Of a stretch of 64,000 bases of DNA, positions 17,189 through 25,973 are shown in pieces. The position numbers and the translations under genes were made by a program. The stretch covers positions 2,480,001 through 2,544,000 of the forward strand of contig NZ_CP159510.1 in assembly GCF_040529185.1 (NCBI RefSeq), in the 5' to 3' direction. Positions within the stretch are counted from its first letter, which is position 1. Each line of letters starts with the position of its first letter. This stretch comes from Sporolactobacillus sp. Y61 (lineage in GTDB: Bacteria; Bacillota; Bacilli; Bacillales; Sporolactobacillaceae). Below the pieces are notes generated by a model, which was not told the DNA's origin, made no database searches, and was given only the letters and a program-made list of their open reading frames with translations.

Positions 17189-18184
17189 TCAATAGGAAAC
17201 GTATACATCCGTCGTTAATTGCGAGGCGTCCGGGAATGGACTACTCTCAGCGAATTTAACGGCATGGTCGATTTCTGCTTTAACTTCCGCACCGATGTCC
17301 TTAATTTCTTTTTCACTCAGCAGCTTCGATGATTTGGCATGCTCTTCAAATATACGGATCGGATCATCCTCATTTAGTGCACGTTCCTGTACTTCTTTGT
17401 TCTTATACGTCTGAGTATCTCCTTCGAAATGTCCGTAGTCGCGATAAGTCAGGCATTCAAGAATCGTTGGCCCCTTACCGCTTCTGGCACGTTCGACCGC
17501 TTTTCCGGCAGCTTTATAGACGGCCTGTACATCACGGCCGTCAACTGTTTCTCCGGCAATTTTATATACTTTGGCGAAATCGGAAACACGATCACAGGCG
17601 GAGGCATAATCAAAGGTTGATGCCTCACCAAAACCGTTGTTTTCATTGACAAAAATGACCGGGAGTTTCCAGATAGCCGCTATATTGATTGCTTCATGGA
17701 ACGTACCATGATTGCTCGCACCGTCTCCGAAGAAGCAGACAGCGACATTGTCCGTTTTTTTCACTTTTGCAGTAAGTCCGGCACCAATTGAAAGCGGCAA
17801 CCCGGCACCGACTATACCATTCGCACCAAGCATGCCTTTTGACACATCTGCAATATGCATCGACCCGCCTTTGCCTTTACAAAGCCCCGTTGACCTGCCG
17901 AATATTTCAGCCATCATGCCATCAAGATCACAGCCTTTTGCGATACAGTGTCCGTGCCCGCGGTGGGTACTTGTGATACTGTCACTGTCTGTCAAATGAG
18001 CGCAAACACCGACAGCTACAGCTTCCTCACCTGCATAAAGATGCACAAATCCCGGAATTTCGCCCTTTTCAAAAATACCATGTACGGTATTTTCAAACTG
18101 ACGGATTTCCTGCATTTTTTTGTAAACCCATTTCGCTTTTTCAACGGTCATGTCTTTTGCGGATGCCTTTGTACCTGCTTGCAT
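17189..18184 (-). CDS. acoA: Acetoin dehydrogenase-type E1 alpha subunit
   Basis: The E1 alpha chain of 331 residues. It has the ThDP/Mg motif GDGASNHGTFHEAINIAAIWKLPVIFVNENN, HRGHGHCIAKG, and GKGGSMHI upstream. The sequence is of the AcoA type (AEIFGRSTGLCKGKGGSMHI). It would oxidatively cleave acetoin to acetaldehyde and acetyl-CoA together with AcoB and AcoC; a pyruvate role cannot be excluded from sequence alone. The ATG at 18184 has GGGAGGAG at 6 bases. It is the first gene of the operon, behind a promoter with a cre site. Confidence 0.87.
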   Translation of the reverse strand: MQAGTKASAKDMTVEKAKWVYKKMQEIRQFENTVHGIFEKGEIPGFVHLYAGEEAVAVGVCAHLTDSDSITSTHRGHGHCIAKGCDLDGMMAEIFGRSTGLCKGKGGSMHIADVSKGMLGANGIVGAGLPLSIGAGLTAKVKKTDNVAVCFFGDGASNHGTFHEAINIAAIWKLPVIFVNENNGFGEASTFDYASACDRVSDFAKVYKIAGETVDGRDVQAVYKAAGKAVERARSGKGPTILECLTYRDYGHFEGDTQTYKNKEVQERALNEDDPIRIFEEHAKSSKLLSEKEIKDIGAEVKAEIDHAVKFAESSPFPDASQLTTDVYVSY

Positions 18185-18242
18185 TCTGACTCCTCCCGTC
18201 ATATTGTTGCTTATTGCTTCATATCAGCCATAGTTGCCCGAG

Positions 18243-18295
18243 ATGTAAGCGTTTTCTTACATATTTATAATAGCCTATTTCAACATGATTTGCAA
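18243..18295 (-). promoter_or_regulatory. Promoter with cre (CcpA) site before acoA-type operon
   Basis: On the minus strand TTGCAA (18295-18290), a 17-bp spacer and TATTAT (18272-18267) form a sigma-A-type promoter. Immediately downstream, ATGTAAG and CTTACAT flank a palindromic site (18243-18262) that matches the cre consensus TGWAANCGNTNWCA at 13 of 14 positions. Its location across the start site predicts repression by CcpA when preferred sugars are present. No sigma-54 -12/-24 element was seen, in contrast to B. subtilis acoA. Confidence 0.7.
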
Positions 18296-18307
18296 AAAAA
18301 ATTTCCA

Positions 18308-19090
18308 TCATTTCATCTTCATCCACCGACCGCCCAGGCGTTCAGAAATACGCGGGAACCACTGATAAAATTTCGCCCCCAGACCCATATACCACGGAAT
18401 ATTAATTTCCCGTTTCCGTTCTTCTATTGCTTGAATAATTTTTTCAGCAACAAATTCCGCATCCAGCATAAACCGATCGATTTTTGCCGAATAACTTCCT
18501 TCAGGATCCGCCCTCTGAAAAAAATGAGTCCGGATCGGTCCAGGATTAATGACCGATACATTGACGCCATAATCGGCAGTTTCAAGTCTCAATGCATTTG
18601 AAAATCCGATAATCGCATGTTTTGTTGCGGAGTAGACCGACGATTTTGCTGTCGCCAGTTTCCCGGCAATTGAAGCAACATTGACGATATGACCCGATCG
18701 ACGGGCCAGCATTTGTGGGAGAACAGCGTGTGTGCATGACATCGTCCCAATGACATTAACAGAAAACATGCGCTCTGCATCTTTTATTGTCGATGAAACA
18801 AAGGGTTCAAACCGGCCAAATCCGGCGCAGTTTATGAGGATATCTACTCTTCCATATTTATCCATAATCCTGTTAAATATGACCTTGACTTCTTCCGGAT
18901 GACCGACATCCAATGTATAATAATCCGCCTGTCCTTTCTGAAGACTGATTTTTTTACACACTTTCATTAATTTCTCTTCATTTCTGCTGATTAAAATTGT
19001 TTTCGCTCCCGCCGCCGAACAGCGAAAGGCTGTTTCCTTCCCTACCCCGCTCGACGCACCTGTAATGACAACGATTTTTTCTTTCATCAT
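18308..19090 (-). CDS. Short-chain dehydrogenase/reductase
   Basis: A classical SDR of 260 residues: cofactor loop TGASSGVGKE, NCAGFG, catalytic Ser in NVASIAGKL and YSATKHA (YxxxK). The Arg after the second strand (ISRNEEK) suggests NADP(H). The C-terminal region (WYMGLGAKFYQWFPRISERLGG) resembles B. subtilis YqjQ, fitting the neighbouring yqj-type genes. The ATG at 19090 has GAGGTG 9 bases upstream; the frame remains open for 41 more codons towards the IS element. The substrate is unknown. Confidence 0.85.
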   Translation of the reverse strand: MMKEKIVVITGASSGVGKETAFRCSAAGAKTILISRNEEKLMKVCKKISLQKGQADYYTLDVGHPEEVKVIFNRIMDKYGRVDILINCAGFGRFEPFVSSTIKDAERMFSVNVIGTMSCTHAVLPQMLARRSGHIVNVASIAGKLATAKSSVYSATKHAIIGFSNALRLETADYGVNVSVINPGPIRTHFFQRADPEGSYSAKIDRFMLDAEFVAEKIIQAIEERKREINIPWYMGLGAKFYQWFPRISERLGGRWMKMK

Positions 19091-19347
19091 CGACCTGAAC
19101 ACCTCTTTCCTGGTGGCTGTTTTTTTCATGATATAATGTGCCATCCTTAATGGAAAACGAATCATCATTTTCCGAATCCGTACATTTAAAATAATAAACC
19201 CTAGTTTATTCACAGAATTTCTCCAAAACGCTCAGATGCTTGATCTGATCACTTTTCTCGATTACACCCTGTGCATGAAAAAAGTGCACGCAAAAAGGAT
19301 CCAAATCTGGTAAAATTAAGTCACCACAACACCAGAGAGGATCCTTT

Positions 19348-20661
19348 ATGATGACTACTTTATCGCAAATCACGTTAGATTTCAATCGAAAAATCAAACT
19401 ATCAAACGATGGTGGTGAACTTTCTTCAGATAGCGGTCAACTGCTTTTTAAGGAGTTTGACGAGAAAATCGGTTTCTCAAAGACGTTTGAACGCCATTTG
19501 ATACTGAATGATTCGCGCAAGAGTCCGTTCTATTCCAACGCAAAACTCTTTCGCCAGAAGATCTATCAGCTGCTGGCCGGTTACTCCGAGGATGACTCAG
19601 CCGATGCATTGATTCATGATCCCGTGTTTACCCAGGTTGTTGAAACATCCAAACTGGCGTCACAACCGACGTTATCCCGCTTTTATTATCGTTTCGACCA
19701 GAATACTCTTGATCAGCTCGCAGTGGCCAATCAGAAATTACTGGACAAAGTTCATCGATATCGCAAGAGCCGGGCACTGATTATTGACCTGGATTCCACT
19801 CACGTCGATACGTACGGCAAGCAGGAATCCTCAGACTATAATGCACATTACGGTACCATCGGCTTCCATCCATTGGTGGCGTTCGACGGGGCGACGGGAG
19901 ATTTTTTGAAGGCGAAACTGCGTCCCGGAAATCGCTATACTTCTCATGGGGTCGCGGACTTTGTTCGGCCGATTCTGGAACACTACAACGAGCACTTTCC
20001 GGAAACCACGCCGTTCCTTCGTGGCGACAGCGGTTTTGCCACGCCTGAGCTCTACGAGCTGTGCGAAGAAGAATCCGTCTACTACGCGATTCGCCTGAAG
20101 TCGAATGCCATACTCCAGCGGATGGCTGAGGAGCTTCATCCCAACGATGCGTCGACCGGGGAGACCCAGTGTTACTATGAAGAAATGGCGTACCAGGCGA
20201 AGTCTTGGGACAAGCCCAGAAAAGTAATCGTTCAATCGGTTCGCCCGGCTAGCGAACTCTTCTTCACGCATACCTTTATCGTGACCAATCTGGTTGAATG
20301 CTTCTCCCCGAAACAAGTCGTTCTGACTTATCAGAAACGAGGGACCATGGAAAACTACATCAAGGAAGCCAAATCCGGATTCAGTCTGGATCAACTGTCC
20401 AGTCACAAATTTGAAATTAACGAAGGCCGATTGATGCTCAGCCTGATCGCCTACAATTTAACGAACTGGATGCGTACACTGACGTTTCCAGAGGGGCAGA
20501 AGAACATGCAAATTGAAACCATTCGAACCCGGATCGTGAAAGTGGCCAGTAAGTTGGTGAGGTCGGGGCGCTCCCTTTATTTCAAGCTGTCCTCCAGCTT
20601 TGTCTATCAGGACTTCCTCTGGAAAGTACTCGGACGGATTCAAAAACTTCAAATCGAATAG
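19348..20661 (+). CDS. IS1380-family transposase
   Basis: A DDE transposase of 437 residues. Segments typical of IS1380 include LSSDSGQLLFKEFDEKIGFS, LASQPTLSRFYYRFD, the acidic strand LIIDLDSTHVDTYG, FLRGDSGFATPELYELCEE and YQKRGTMENYIKEAKSGFSLDQLSSH (the E of the DDE triad). It appears full length and uninterrupted. It lies between the SDR gene and the amt promoter. I could not define terminal inverted repeats with confidence, so only the gene is delimited. It is related to, but clearly different from, the element at 52.9 kb. Confidence 0.92.
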   Translation: MMTTLSQITLDFNRKIKLSNDGGELSSDSGQLLFKEFDEKIGFSKTFERHLILNDSRKSPFYSNAKLFRQKIYQLLAGYSEDDSADALIHDPVFTQVVETSKLASQPTLSRFYYRFDQNTLDQLAVANQKLLDKVHRYRKSRALIIDLDSTHVDTYGKQESSDYNAHYGTIGFHPLVAFDGATGDFLKAKLRPGNRYTSHGVADFVRPILEHYNEHFPETTPFLRGDSGFATPELYELCEEESVYYAIRLKSNAILQRMAEELHPNDASTGETQCYYEEMAYQAKSWDKPRKVIVQSVRPASELFFTHTFIVTNLVECFSPKQVVLTYQKRGTMENYIKEAKSGFSLDQLSSHKFEINEGRLMLSLIAYNLTNWMRTLTFPEGQKNMQIETIRTRIVKVASKLVRSGRSLYFKLSSSFVYQDFLWKVLGRIQKLQIE

Positions 20662-20934
20662 TGAAAGGGCACTCAGTTTGGTAGCATCAAAACGTTTTCA
20701 TCAGGCCAACGGGGAAAGTCCATCTCAAAACGGTCCATTGTTGAGCGAAAGTTCAGAAATTAATCTTTCGAGTACGTTTTACGCGAAAAAGTAGACAAAA
20801 TTAGGCAACCTCGTCCCGATAAACAAAAATCTCAAGAAACGATGAATGGTGAATAAATCAGGTAAACTAATATTGAACAAAATGTTTCTATTGTAAAGGC
20901 TTACATAAATAAATGAATATTTTTAAAATTTAGC

Positions 20935-20965
20935 TGTAACATTTACTGACACGTTATGTTATAAT
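20935..20965 (+). promoter_or_regulatory. TnrA/GlnR box and -10 region of amt
   Basis: TGTAACATTTACTGACA (20935-20951) fits the TnrA/GlnR consensus TGTNANATTTTNTNACA at all fixed positions but one. A perfect TATAAT follows at 20960-20965, and the amt start codon is 34 bp further on. The box overlaps where a -35 element would lie, which fits repression by GlnR at least as well as activation by TnrA. The other 270 bp between the transposase and this site show nothing recognisable. Confidence 0.7.
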
Positions 20966-20998
20966 TATTCCATATTAAATGAGGGGAGCCTTAACTAA

Positions 20999-22231
20999 AT
21001 GAAGGAATTAACTTTGAGCACTGATTCTTTATGGATTTTGCTTTCGGCAATTCTGGTCATTCTTATGCAGGCAGGTTTCGCTTTTCTTGAAGCTGGATCT
21101 CTGCGAAGCAAAAATGCCGGTCATATCACCGGCAAACAGATTATTACCCTGGCGATAGCATCGCTTGTTTACTGGGCAGTCGGATATGGAATTGCATTCG
21201 GAGACGGCAACAGTTTCATCGGTCTGTCTGATTTCTTTCTCAGCGGTGTCCCAAGCGGCTATGATTCTATCTTTTTCTTATTCCAGATGGCTTTCGCAGC
21301 CGTATCGCTTGCTATTGCCTGGGGCGGATTTGCAGAACGTGCTAAATTGTCCGTTTACTTCATCTTCGGTACCTTATTTATTGCCATCATTTATCCTGTT
21401 GTCGGCCACTGGGTATGGGGCGGCGGCTGGTTGAGCACGCTCGGCATGCAGGACTTTGCCGGTTCTACGGTTGTTCACCTTCAAGGTGCGACTGCCGCAC
21501 TGATCGGTACATTGCTTCTCGGACCAAGAATTGGCAAATTCACAGGGAAAAAGCCAAATACGCTGCCGGCACACAGCATCCCGTTCGTTTATCTAGGCAC
21601 CTTTATTCTTTGGATCGGCTGGTTCGGATTTAACGCCGGCAGTACGGTCAGTGTAGGCAATGGTCAGTTCTTCGGTTATGTCGCTCTGACGACGAACCTC
21701 GCAGCTGCATCCGGAGCATTAGGTGCACTTGCCGCAGCCAAAGCGCTGTCAAAGAAGGCAGATATTGGGGCTATGTGCAATGGCGTTCTTGCCGCACTGG
21801 TTGCAATTACCGCATCCTGTGCATTTGTTGAACCCTGGGCTGCTGTCGTCATTGGTGCTTTTGCCGGTGCATTTACTTACTGGACATCCATCGCTCTCGA
21901 AAAGAAAGGCCTGGATGATCCGATCTATGCTTTCTCCGTACATGGTATCTCAGGTGTTATAGGTACACTTTCAACCGGCTTATTTGCCGCACCGGAACTC
22001 GTTAAAACCGCCGGCGTCGGCAGACCAGGTCTGTTCTATGGCGGCGGCCTGACCCAGCTTGGCGTGCAGGCACTTGGTGTTGTTGCAGCATTTGCATTCG
22101 TTGCTGTAGCTTCTCTGATCGTGCTCAGCATTATCAAAGCAACGGTTGGCCTGCGTGTTTCTGCAGAAGCAGAAAAAGCCGGGCTTGATATCAGTGAACA
22201 TGGTACTTACGGCTACGGTGAAAAAGAATAA
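20999..22231 (+). CDS. amt: Ammonium transporter
   Basis: Amt/MEP/Rh channel of 410 residues with eleven hydrophobic segments. Family motifs include MQAGFAFLEAGSLRSKNAGH, the pore region AFAAVSLAIAWGGFAERAKLS, HWVWGGGWL, and the twin-His segments VVHLQGATAALIG and AFSVHGISGVIGTLSTG. GAGGGGAG lies 10 bases upstream. No glnK/glnB gene follows; the gene ends at a strong terminator, so it is monocistronic here. The upstream TnrA/GlnR box implies induction by nitrogen limitation. Confidence 0.95.
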   Translation: MKELTLSTDSLWILLSAILVILMQAGFAFLEAGSLRSKNAGHITGKQIITLAIASLVYWAVGYGIAFGDGNSFIGLSDFFLSGVPSGYDSIFFLFQMAFAAVSLAIAWGGFAERAKLSVYFIFGTLFIAIIYPVVGHWVWGGGWLSTLGMQDFAGSTVVHLQGATAALIGTLLLGPRIGKFTGKKPNTLPAHSIPFVYLGTFILWIGWFGFNAGSTVSVGNGQFFGYVALTTNLAAASGALGALAAAKALSKKADIGAMCNGVLAALVAITASCAFVEPWAAVVIGAFAGAFTYWTSIALEKKGLDDPIYAFSVHGISGVIGTLSTGLFAAPELVKTAGVGRPGLFYGGGLTQLGVQALGVVAAFAFVAVASLIVLSIIKATVGLRVSAEAEKAGLDISEHGTYGYGEKE

Positions 22232-22263
22232 CGATACCTGCTTAAACTCTTAGATGATTCATT

Positions 22264-22298
22264 AAAAAAGGGATCTCCTTACTGGAGATCCCTTTTTA
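22264..22298. terminator. Bidirectional terminator between amt and rnz
   Basis: Perfect 14-bp stem AAAAAGGGATCTCC with GGAGATCCCTTTTT around TTACT. It serves amt on the plus strand and, 78 bp beyond the rnz stop, the minus strand. Confidence 0.92.
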
Positions 22299-22375
22299 TA
22301 CCTGCTCTTTCTGCAGAAGCTTTGCATCTTTCAATATCAGGCAATCCGTGCCTCGGCGGCGTCAACGATTTGCTT

Positions 22376-23314
22376 TTAGCCTGAGCGATGGTTAGCGCTG
22401 GTTTGATAAACCCATAAATCATGAGCCAGCATCGTGCCAGGAAATATCTGTCTTGCCTCGTTAAGCAATTTCTGCTGCTCCAATTTTTGATATCTTGAAC
22501 TGATATGGGTCAGAATGAGTAAAGAGGCACCCGCTTTTCTGGCAATCGAAGCGGCCTGGACAGAAGTCGAATGATGATAGTTATGGGCAAGTCTGGAAGA
22601 TTCATGACGAAATGTCGCTTCATGAACAACAATTTCGGCATCCTGCGCCAGTTTTACTGCTGCACGGCAGGGACGCGTATCACCTATAATGGCAAACCTG
22701 CGACCCTTTTTTGTTTCCCCAAGAAAGTCAGAACTGTTCAATGTTCTCCCGTCCGGAAGAGTGACTTGCGGCGAAATTTTAAACTGTTTGTAAATGGGAC
22801 CTGGCTGGATACCCATCTGCTTCAGTTTATCAACGAGCAATTCCCCCGGCTGATCTTTTTCTATAATCCTGTACCCATAACTGATGATCCCATGATCCAA
22901 TTGATCTGCTTCAACAAAAAAATGCTGATTTTCAAAAATACATCCTGAATTTTCAATTTCACGGATATCGACAGGATAATGTAAATGCGTTCCTGATACC
23001 CCCACCGTCGTCTCGATAAAGGTTTTAATCCCCTTGGGTCCGATGATCAATAAAGGCGATTCCGCCCCCTGAAATGACCTGCTGCCAAGGATGCCCGGCA
23101 AGCCGAATATATGATCTCCATGCAGATGTGTGATAAAGATAACAGACAGTCTCGTCAGCTTTACAGACGAGTAGAGAATCTGTCGCTGCGTTCCTTCGCC
23201 ACAATCAAAAAGCCAGAGATCTCCGTCATATTCAGGAAAACCCACGGCCAGTGAAGTGACATTTCGTTCTTTGGCAGGCATGCCCGCTCCTGTCCCCAGA
23301 AATGTAAAATCCAT
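22376..23314 (-). CDS. rnz: Ribonuclease Z
   Basis: A tRNA 3'-processing endonuclease of the metallo-beta-lactamase fold, 312 residues. Zinc ligands are visible in THLHGDHIFGLPG, in IIGDTRP, in HEATF and in LTHISSRY. The N-terminal TFLGTGAGMPAKERNVTS and FDCGEGTQRQIL are family hallmarks. The ATG at 23314 is favoured, with AGGGTGG upstream. It is part of a yqj-like gene group with polY and the YqjE-type peptidase. Confidence 0.95.
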   Translation of the reverse strand: MDFTFLGTGAGMPAKERNVTSLAVGFPEYDGDLWLFDCGEGTQRQILYSSVKLTRLSVIFITHLHGDHIFGLPGILGSRSFQGAESPLLIIGPKGIKTFIETTVGVSGTHLHYPVDIREIENSGCIFENQHFFVEADQLDHGIISYGYRIIEKDQPGELLVDKLKQMGIQPGPIYKQFKISPQVTLPDGRTLNSSDFLGETKKGRRFAIIGDTRPCRAAVKLAQDAEIVVHEATFRHESSRLAHNYHHSTSVQAASIARKAGASLLILTHISSRYQKLEQQKLLNEARQIFPGTMLAHDLWVYQTSANHRSG

Positions 23315-23370
23315 GACATCCACCCTTTTATTTATGCAACATTTTCAAGCTCAATTTGATTTTCTGATAT

Positions 23371-24573
23371 TCATTTTTTCTTTTGACTTATCAGGCTGGC
23401 AGCCGTCTGCAGTGCCTTACTGCCAAATTTAGCATTCACAGCATTGATCAGTTTGATTAATGGCTCCCGGGCCGCATCCTCCTGATATGTAAAAAGATCA
23501 AGTTGTTTATTTGCCTTTCCTGTCGGCTGAAATGAAGAAACAGTGACGCCAAGAAGTCTTACCGCTTTACCGTTCCAATGCGCCTTAAACAGACTAAGTG
23601 CATTGCTCAGGATATCTTCCTTATACGCAATGGGCTGTACTGTTGTGACGTGCCGCGTCACAGTCTTCCAGTCATGATACCGGATCATAACTTCCAAACC
23701 ATAGCCGACGATGTGCTTCTCTTTCATTTTTTTCGCAATCTTATCTGATAAACGATCAAGAGTTACCTGAATAAGCTGTAGAGAGCGGGTATCACGTGGG
23801 AGAGTGACGGAATGGCCAATACTTTTAAAACGTTCCCATGCGTCAGGATCCACTGGTCGATGATCTATGCCCCGTGCATGTTCCCATAACCTTCTCCCTG
23901 TGATGCCCAATCTGCCGGATAGCATCCGCTGGTCAGTCGCAGCCAGATCACCAATTTTCATAATCCCCATTGCCTGCAGACGCTTTTCCGTGCTGGGTCC
24001 GACGCCATGCATCTTTCCTATTGGAAGCGGCCACATATTTTGCTCAAGATCCCTTTTTCGCAGAACAGTAATACCCATTGGCTTTTTCATATTAGAAGCC
24101 ATCTTAGCAAGAAATTTATTTGGAGCAATACCAATACTGCATGGAAGACCTAGTTCAGAAAAAATACGGTGCTGTAAATTCCCGGCAAGTCGAAGTGGAT
24201 GACCGTCAGCGATCAGATCCGTCACATCCATATAGCCTTCATCGATAGAAGCCTTCTCAACTTCCGGTGTACAGCTTTTTAACAGATGAAAAAGTGTATC
24301 AGAAACAGCACGATAAAGATGAAAGTCTGGATGCTTAACAATCAGATCCGGACACACTTTTCGTGCTTCCTGAACTGTCATTGTTGTCCGAACGCCTCGT
24401 CTTCTGGCCTCGTAACTGCTCGTTACGATAATCCCATGCCTCTCTTCAGGTTTTCCTGCAATAGCCAGCGGCTTTCCACGCCATTCCGGATGATTGACTA
24501 ATTCAACGGAGGCATAGAAACTGTTCATATCAATGTGAAAGATGACTTTCCTGTTTATATGAGCCGTTTCCAT
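23371..24573 (-). CDS. polY: Y-family DNA polymerase IV
   Basis: A translesion polymerase of 400 residues. The catalytic motifs are HIDMNSFYASVE (first Asp) and KASIDEGYMDVT (SIDE), with the helix-hairpin-helix region KMHGVGPSTEKRLQAMGI. A C-terminal beta-clamp-binding-like QLDLF lies near residue 368. It corresponds to B. subtilis PolYA (YqjH), which also neighbours rnz. AGGAGG lies 8 bases before the ATG. No clear LexA box was seen upstream. Confidence 0.94.
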   Translation of the reverse strand: METAHINRKVIFHIDMNSFYASVELVNHPEWRGKPLAIAGKPEERHGIIVTSSYEARRRGVRTTMTVQEARKVCPDLIVKHPDFHLYRAVSDTLFHLLKSCTPEVEKASIDEGYMDVTDLIADGHPLRLAGNLQHRIFSELGLPCSIGIAPNKFLAKMASNMKKPMGITVLRKRDLEQNMWPLPIGKMHGVGPSTEKRLQAMGIMKIGDLAATDQRMLSGRLGITGRRLWEHARGIDHRPVDPDAWERFKSIGHSVTLPRDTRSLQLIQVTLDRLSDKIAKKMKEKHIVGYGLEVMIRYHDWKTVTRHVTTVQPIAYKEDILSNALSLFKAHWNGKAVRLLGVTVSSFQPTGKANKQLDLFTYQEDAAREPLIKLINAVNAKFGSKALQTAASLISQKKK

Positions 24574-24592
24574 GTGACATCCTCCTTCTGTT

Positions 24593-25687
24593 TTAATGGA
24601 CAGCTTCTTTAATCAGCGCGAGCACTAACCGGCTTGTATTCTCCAATTCACTGACCGACATTCTTTCTCTGGTTGTATGTATATGCTCATAGCCGACAGC
24701 AAGATTAACTGTTTGAATGCCCTTACCGTTAAGCACATTCGCATCACTACCGCCTCCACTTTTCTTCAGGCGAGGTTTCTTATCGATTGATATGATCGCA
24801 CGTTGTGCAAGTCGGACCAGATCATCTTCAGCATCGAAATGATATCCCGGATACATAAAATTCGACTGAACATCGGCCCGTCCTCCCATGTATTCAGCCG
24901 TTTTTTGAAAGGCTTCACCCATTTTCTTTACCTGTTCATCAAGTTTTACTTTAACAAGCGATCTGGCTTCAGCAAGTATCTGCACATAATCGCAGACTAT
25001 ATTCGTTGAAGTCCCGCCTTCAAATCGGCCAATATTCGCCGTTGTATCCGGATCAATCCGTCCAAGCGGCATTTTTGAGATCGCTTTTGCGGCCATGGTA
25101 ATGGCCGATAGACCCTTTTCCGGAGCAACACCTGCATGGGCCTGCTTTCCAAAGAGCCCGACTTGAAATTTGGTTTGGAAAGGTGCCGCAACAATGATGT
25201 CACCGACAGGTCCACTGCTGTCTAATTCAAAACCATATTCAGATCTTATCAGCCGGGTATCCAGTGCTTTTGCCCCCAGAAGTCCTGATTCCTCGCCTGC
25301 TGTAACAATAACCTGTAACTGAGCATGTGGTATATCCTTCTCCCGGATAACATAAAGGGCTTCGATTAATGCAGCCAGTCCGGCTTTATCATCCGCTCCC
25401 AGAATCGTTGTTCCATCAGACACAACATAACCGTCTTTTATCGTCGGATGAATCTTTTTCCCGGGAACGACAGTGTCCATATGACAACCGAAGAAAATGG
25501 ATGTACCTTCGGCTGTACCAGGAAGTGTACAGATCAGATTCCCTGACTGATGCCCTGTTATTTTTCCTGCCTGATCTTCCTCAACACGTAAACCTAAGTC
25601 AGAAAATTTATGTTTCAGCAGATTGGAAATTTTCTTCTCTTGACCCGTTTCTGAATCCGTTTTAATCAGTTCCAGGAATACTTTCAT
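24593..25687 (-). CDS. M20-family tripeptidase-like peptidase (YqjE type)
   Basis: A zinc exopeptidase of 364 residues. Metal-binding segments are FGCHMDTVVPG, ILGADDKAGLAA and TAGEESGLLGA, with the dimerisation insert in the middle and a final zinc His in the GYEHIHTTRERM segment. It resembles PepT-like YqjE of Bacillus. The ATG at 25687 has GGGAACG upstream; ten further in-frame codons exist. It is 19 bp from polY and transcribed with it. Confidence 0.88.
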   Translation of the reverse strand: MKVFLELIKTDSETGQEKKISNLLKHKFSDLGLRVEEDQAGKITGHQSGNLICTLPGTAEGTSIFFGCHMDTVVPGKKIHPTIKDGYVVSDGTTILGADDKAGLAALIEALYVIREKDIPHAQLQVIVTAGEESGLLGAKALDTRLIRSEYGFELDSSGPVGDIIVAAPFQTKFQVGLFGKQAHAGVAPEKGLSAITMAAKAISKMPLGRIDPDTTANIGRFEGGTSTNIVCDYVQILAEARSLVKVKLDEQVKKMGEAFQKTAEYMGGRADVQSNFMYPGYHFDAEDDLVRLAQRAIISIDKKPRLKKSGGGSDANVLNGKGIQTVNLAVGYEHIHTTRERMSVSELENTSRLVLALIKEAVH

Positions 25688-25865
25688 TAAACGTTCCCTT
25701 TTGATCAATCGTATCACCTTTCCAAAAGCGATATTTTTTTATCTTCTTCTTTTCATTTTATCATATCAAAGTCTGAGATTCAGTTCGTGACAACATTGAA
25801 AAAACCGGCGCATACAGGTTATAATAATTTGAGTTGAGATCATTGATAAGGAAAGAGAATCAATT

Positions 25866-25970
25866 ATGCAGAAAAAACTATTTAAAATGGTCATCTATGT
25901 GATGATCGGTGCTCTGTTACTGTCAACAGTAGCAGGAGTCATTGTTGCACTGGCCGGATCTTTCGGATAA
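25866..25970 (+). CDS. 34-residue membrane peptide, Prli42-like
   Basis: A short ORF: basic N-terminus MQKKLFKM, one hydrophobic helix (VIYVMIGALLLSTVAGVIVALAG), then a stop. Size, charge and the STVAG-type helix resemble the Prli42 stressosome membrane peptide of Listeria and Bacillus and related DUF4044 peptides; the assignment is by eye. GGAAAG lies 10 bases upstream of the ATG. It is divergent from the peptidase and ends 3 bp before the stop of the convergent histidine kinase. Confidence 0.6.
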   Translation: MQKKLFKMVIYVMIGALLLSTVAGVIVALAGSFG

Positions 25971-25973
25971 GTA

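Noticed and set aside
19831..20406. Long ORF antisense to the first IS1380 transposase
   Set aside because: Shadow frame of a clear transposase gene; no family resemblance or start signal.
19200..20930. Terminal inverted repeats of the first IS1380-type element
   Set aside because: A few similar strings (for example TTCACAG-like at the left) exist, but no convincing pair; ends left undefined.
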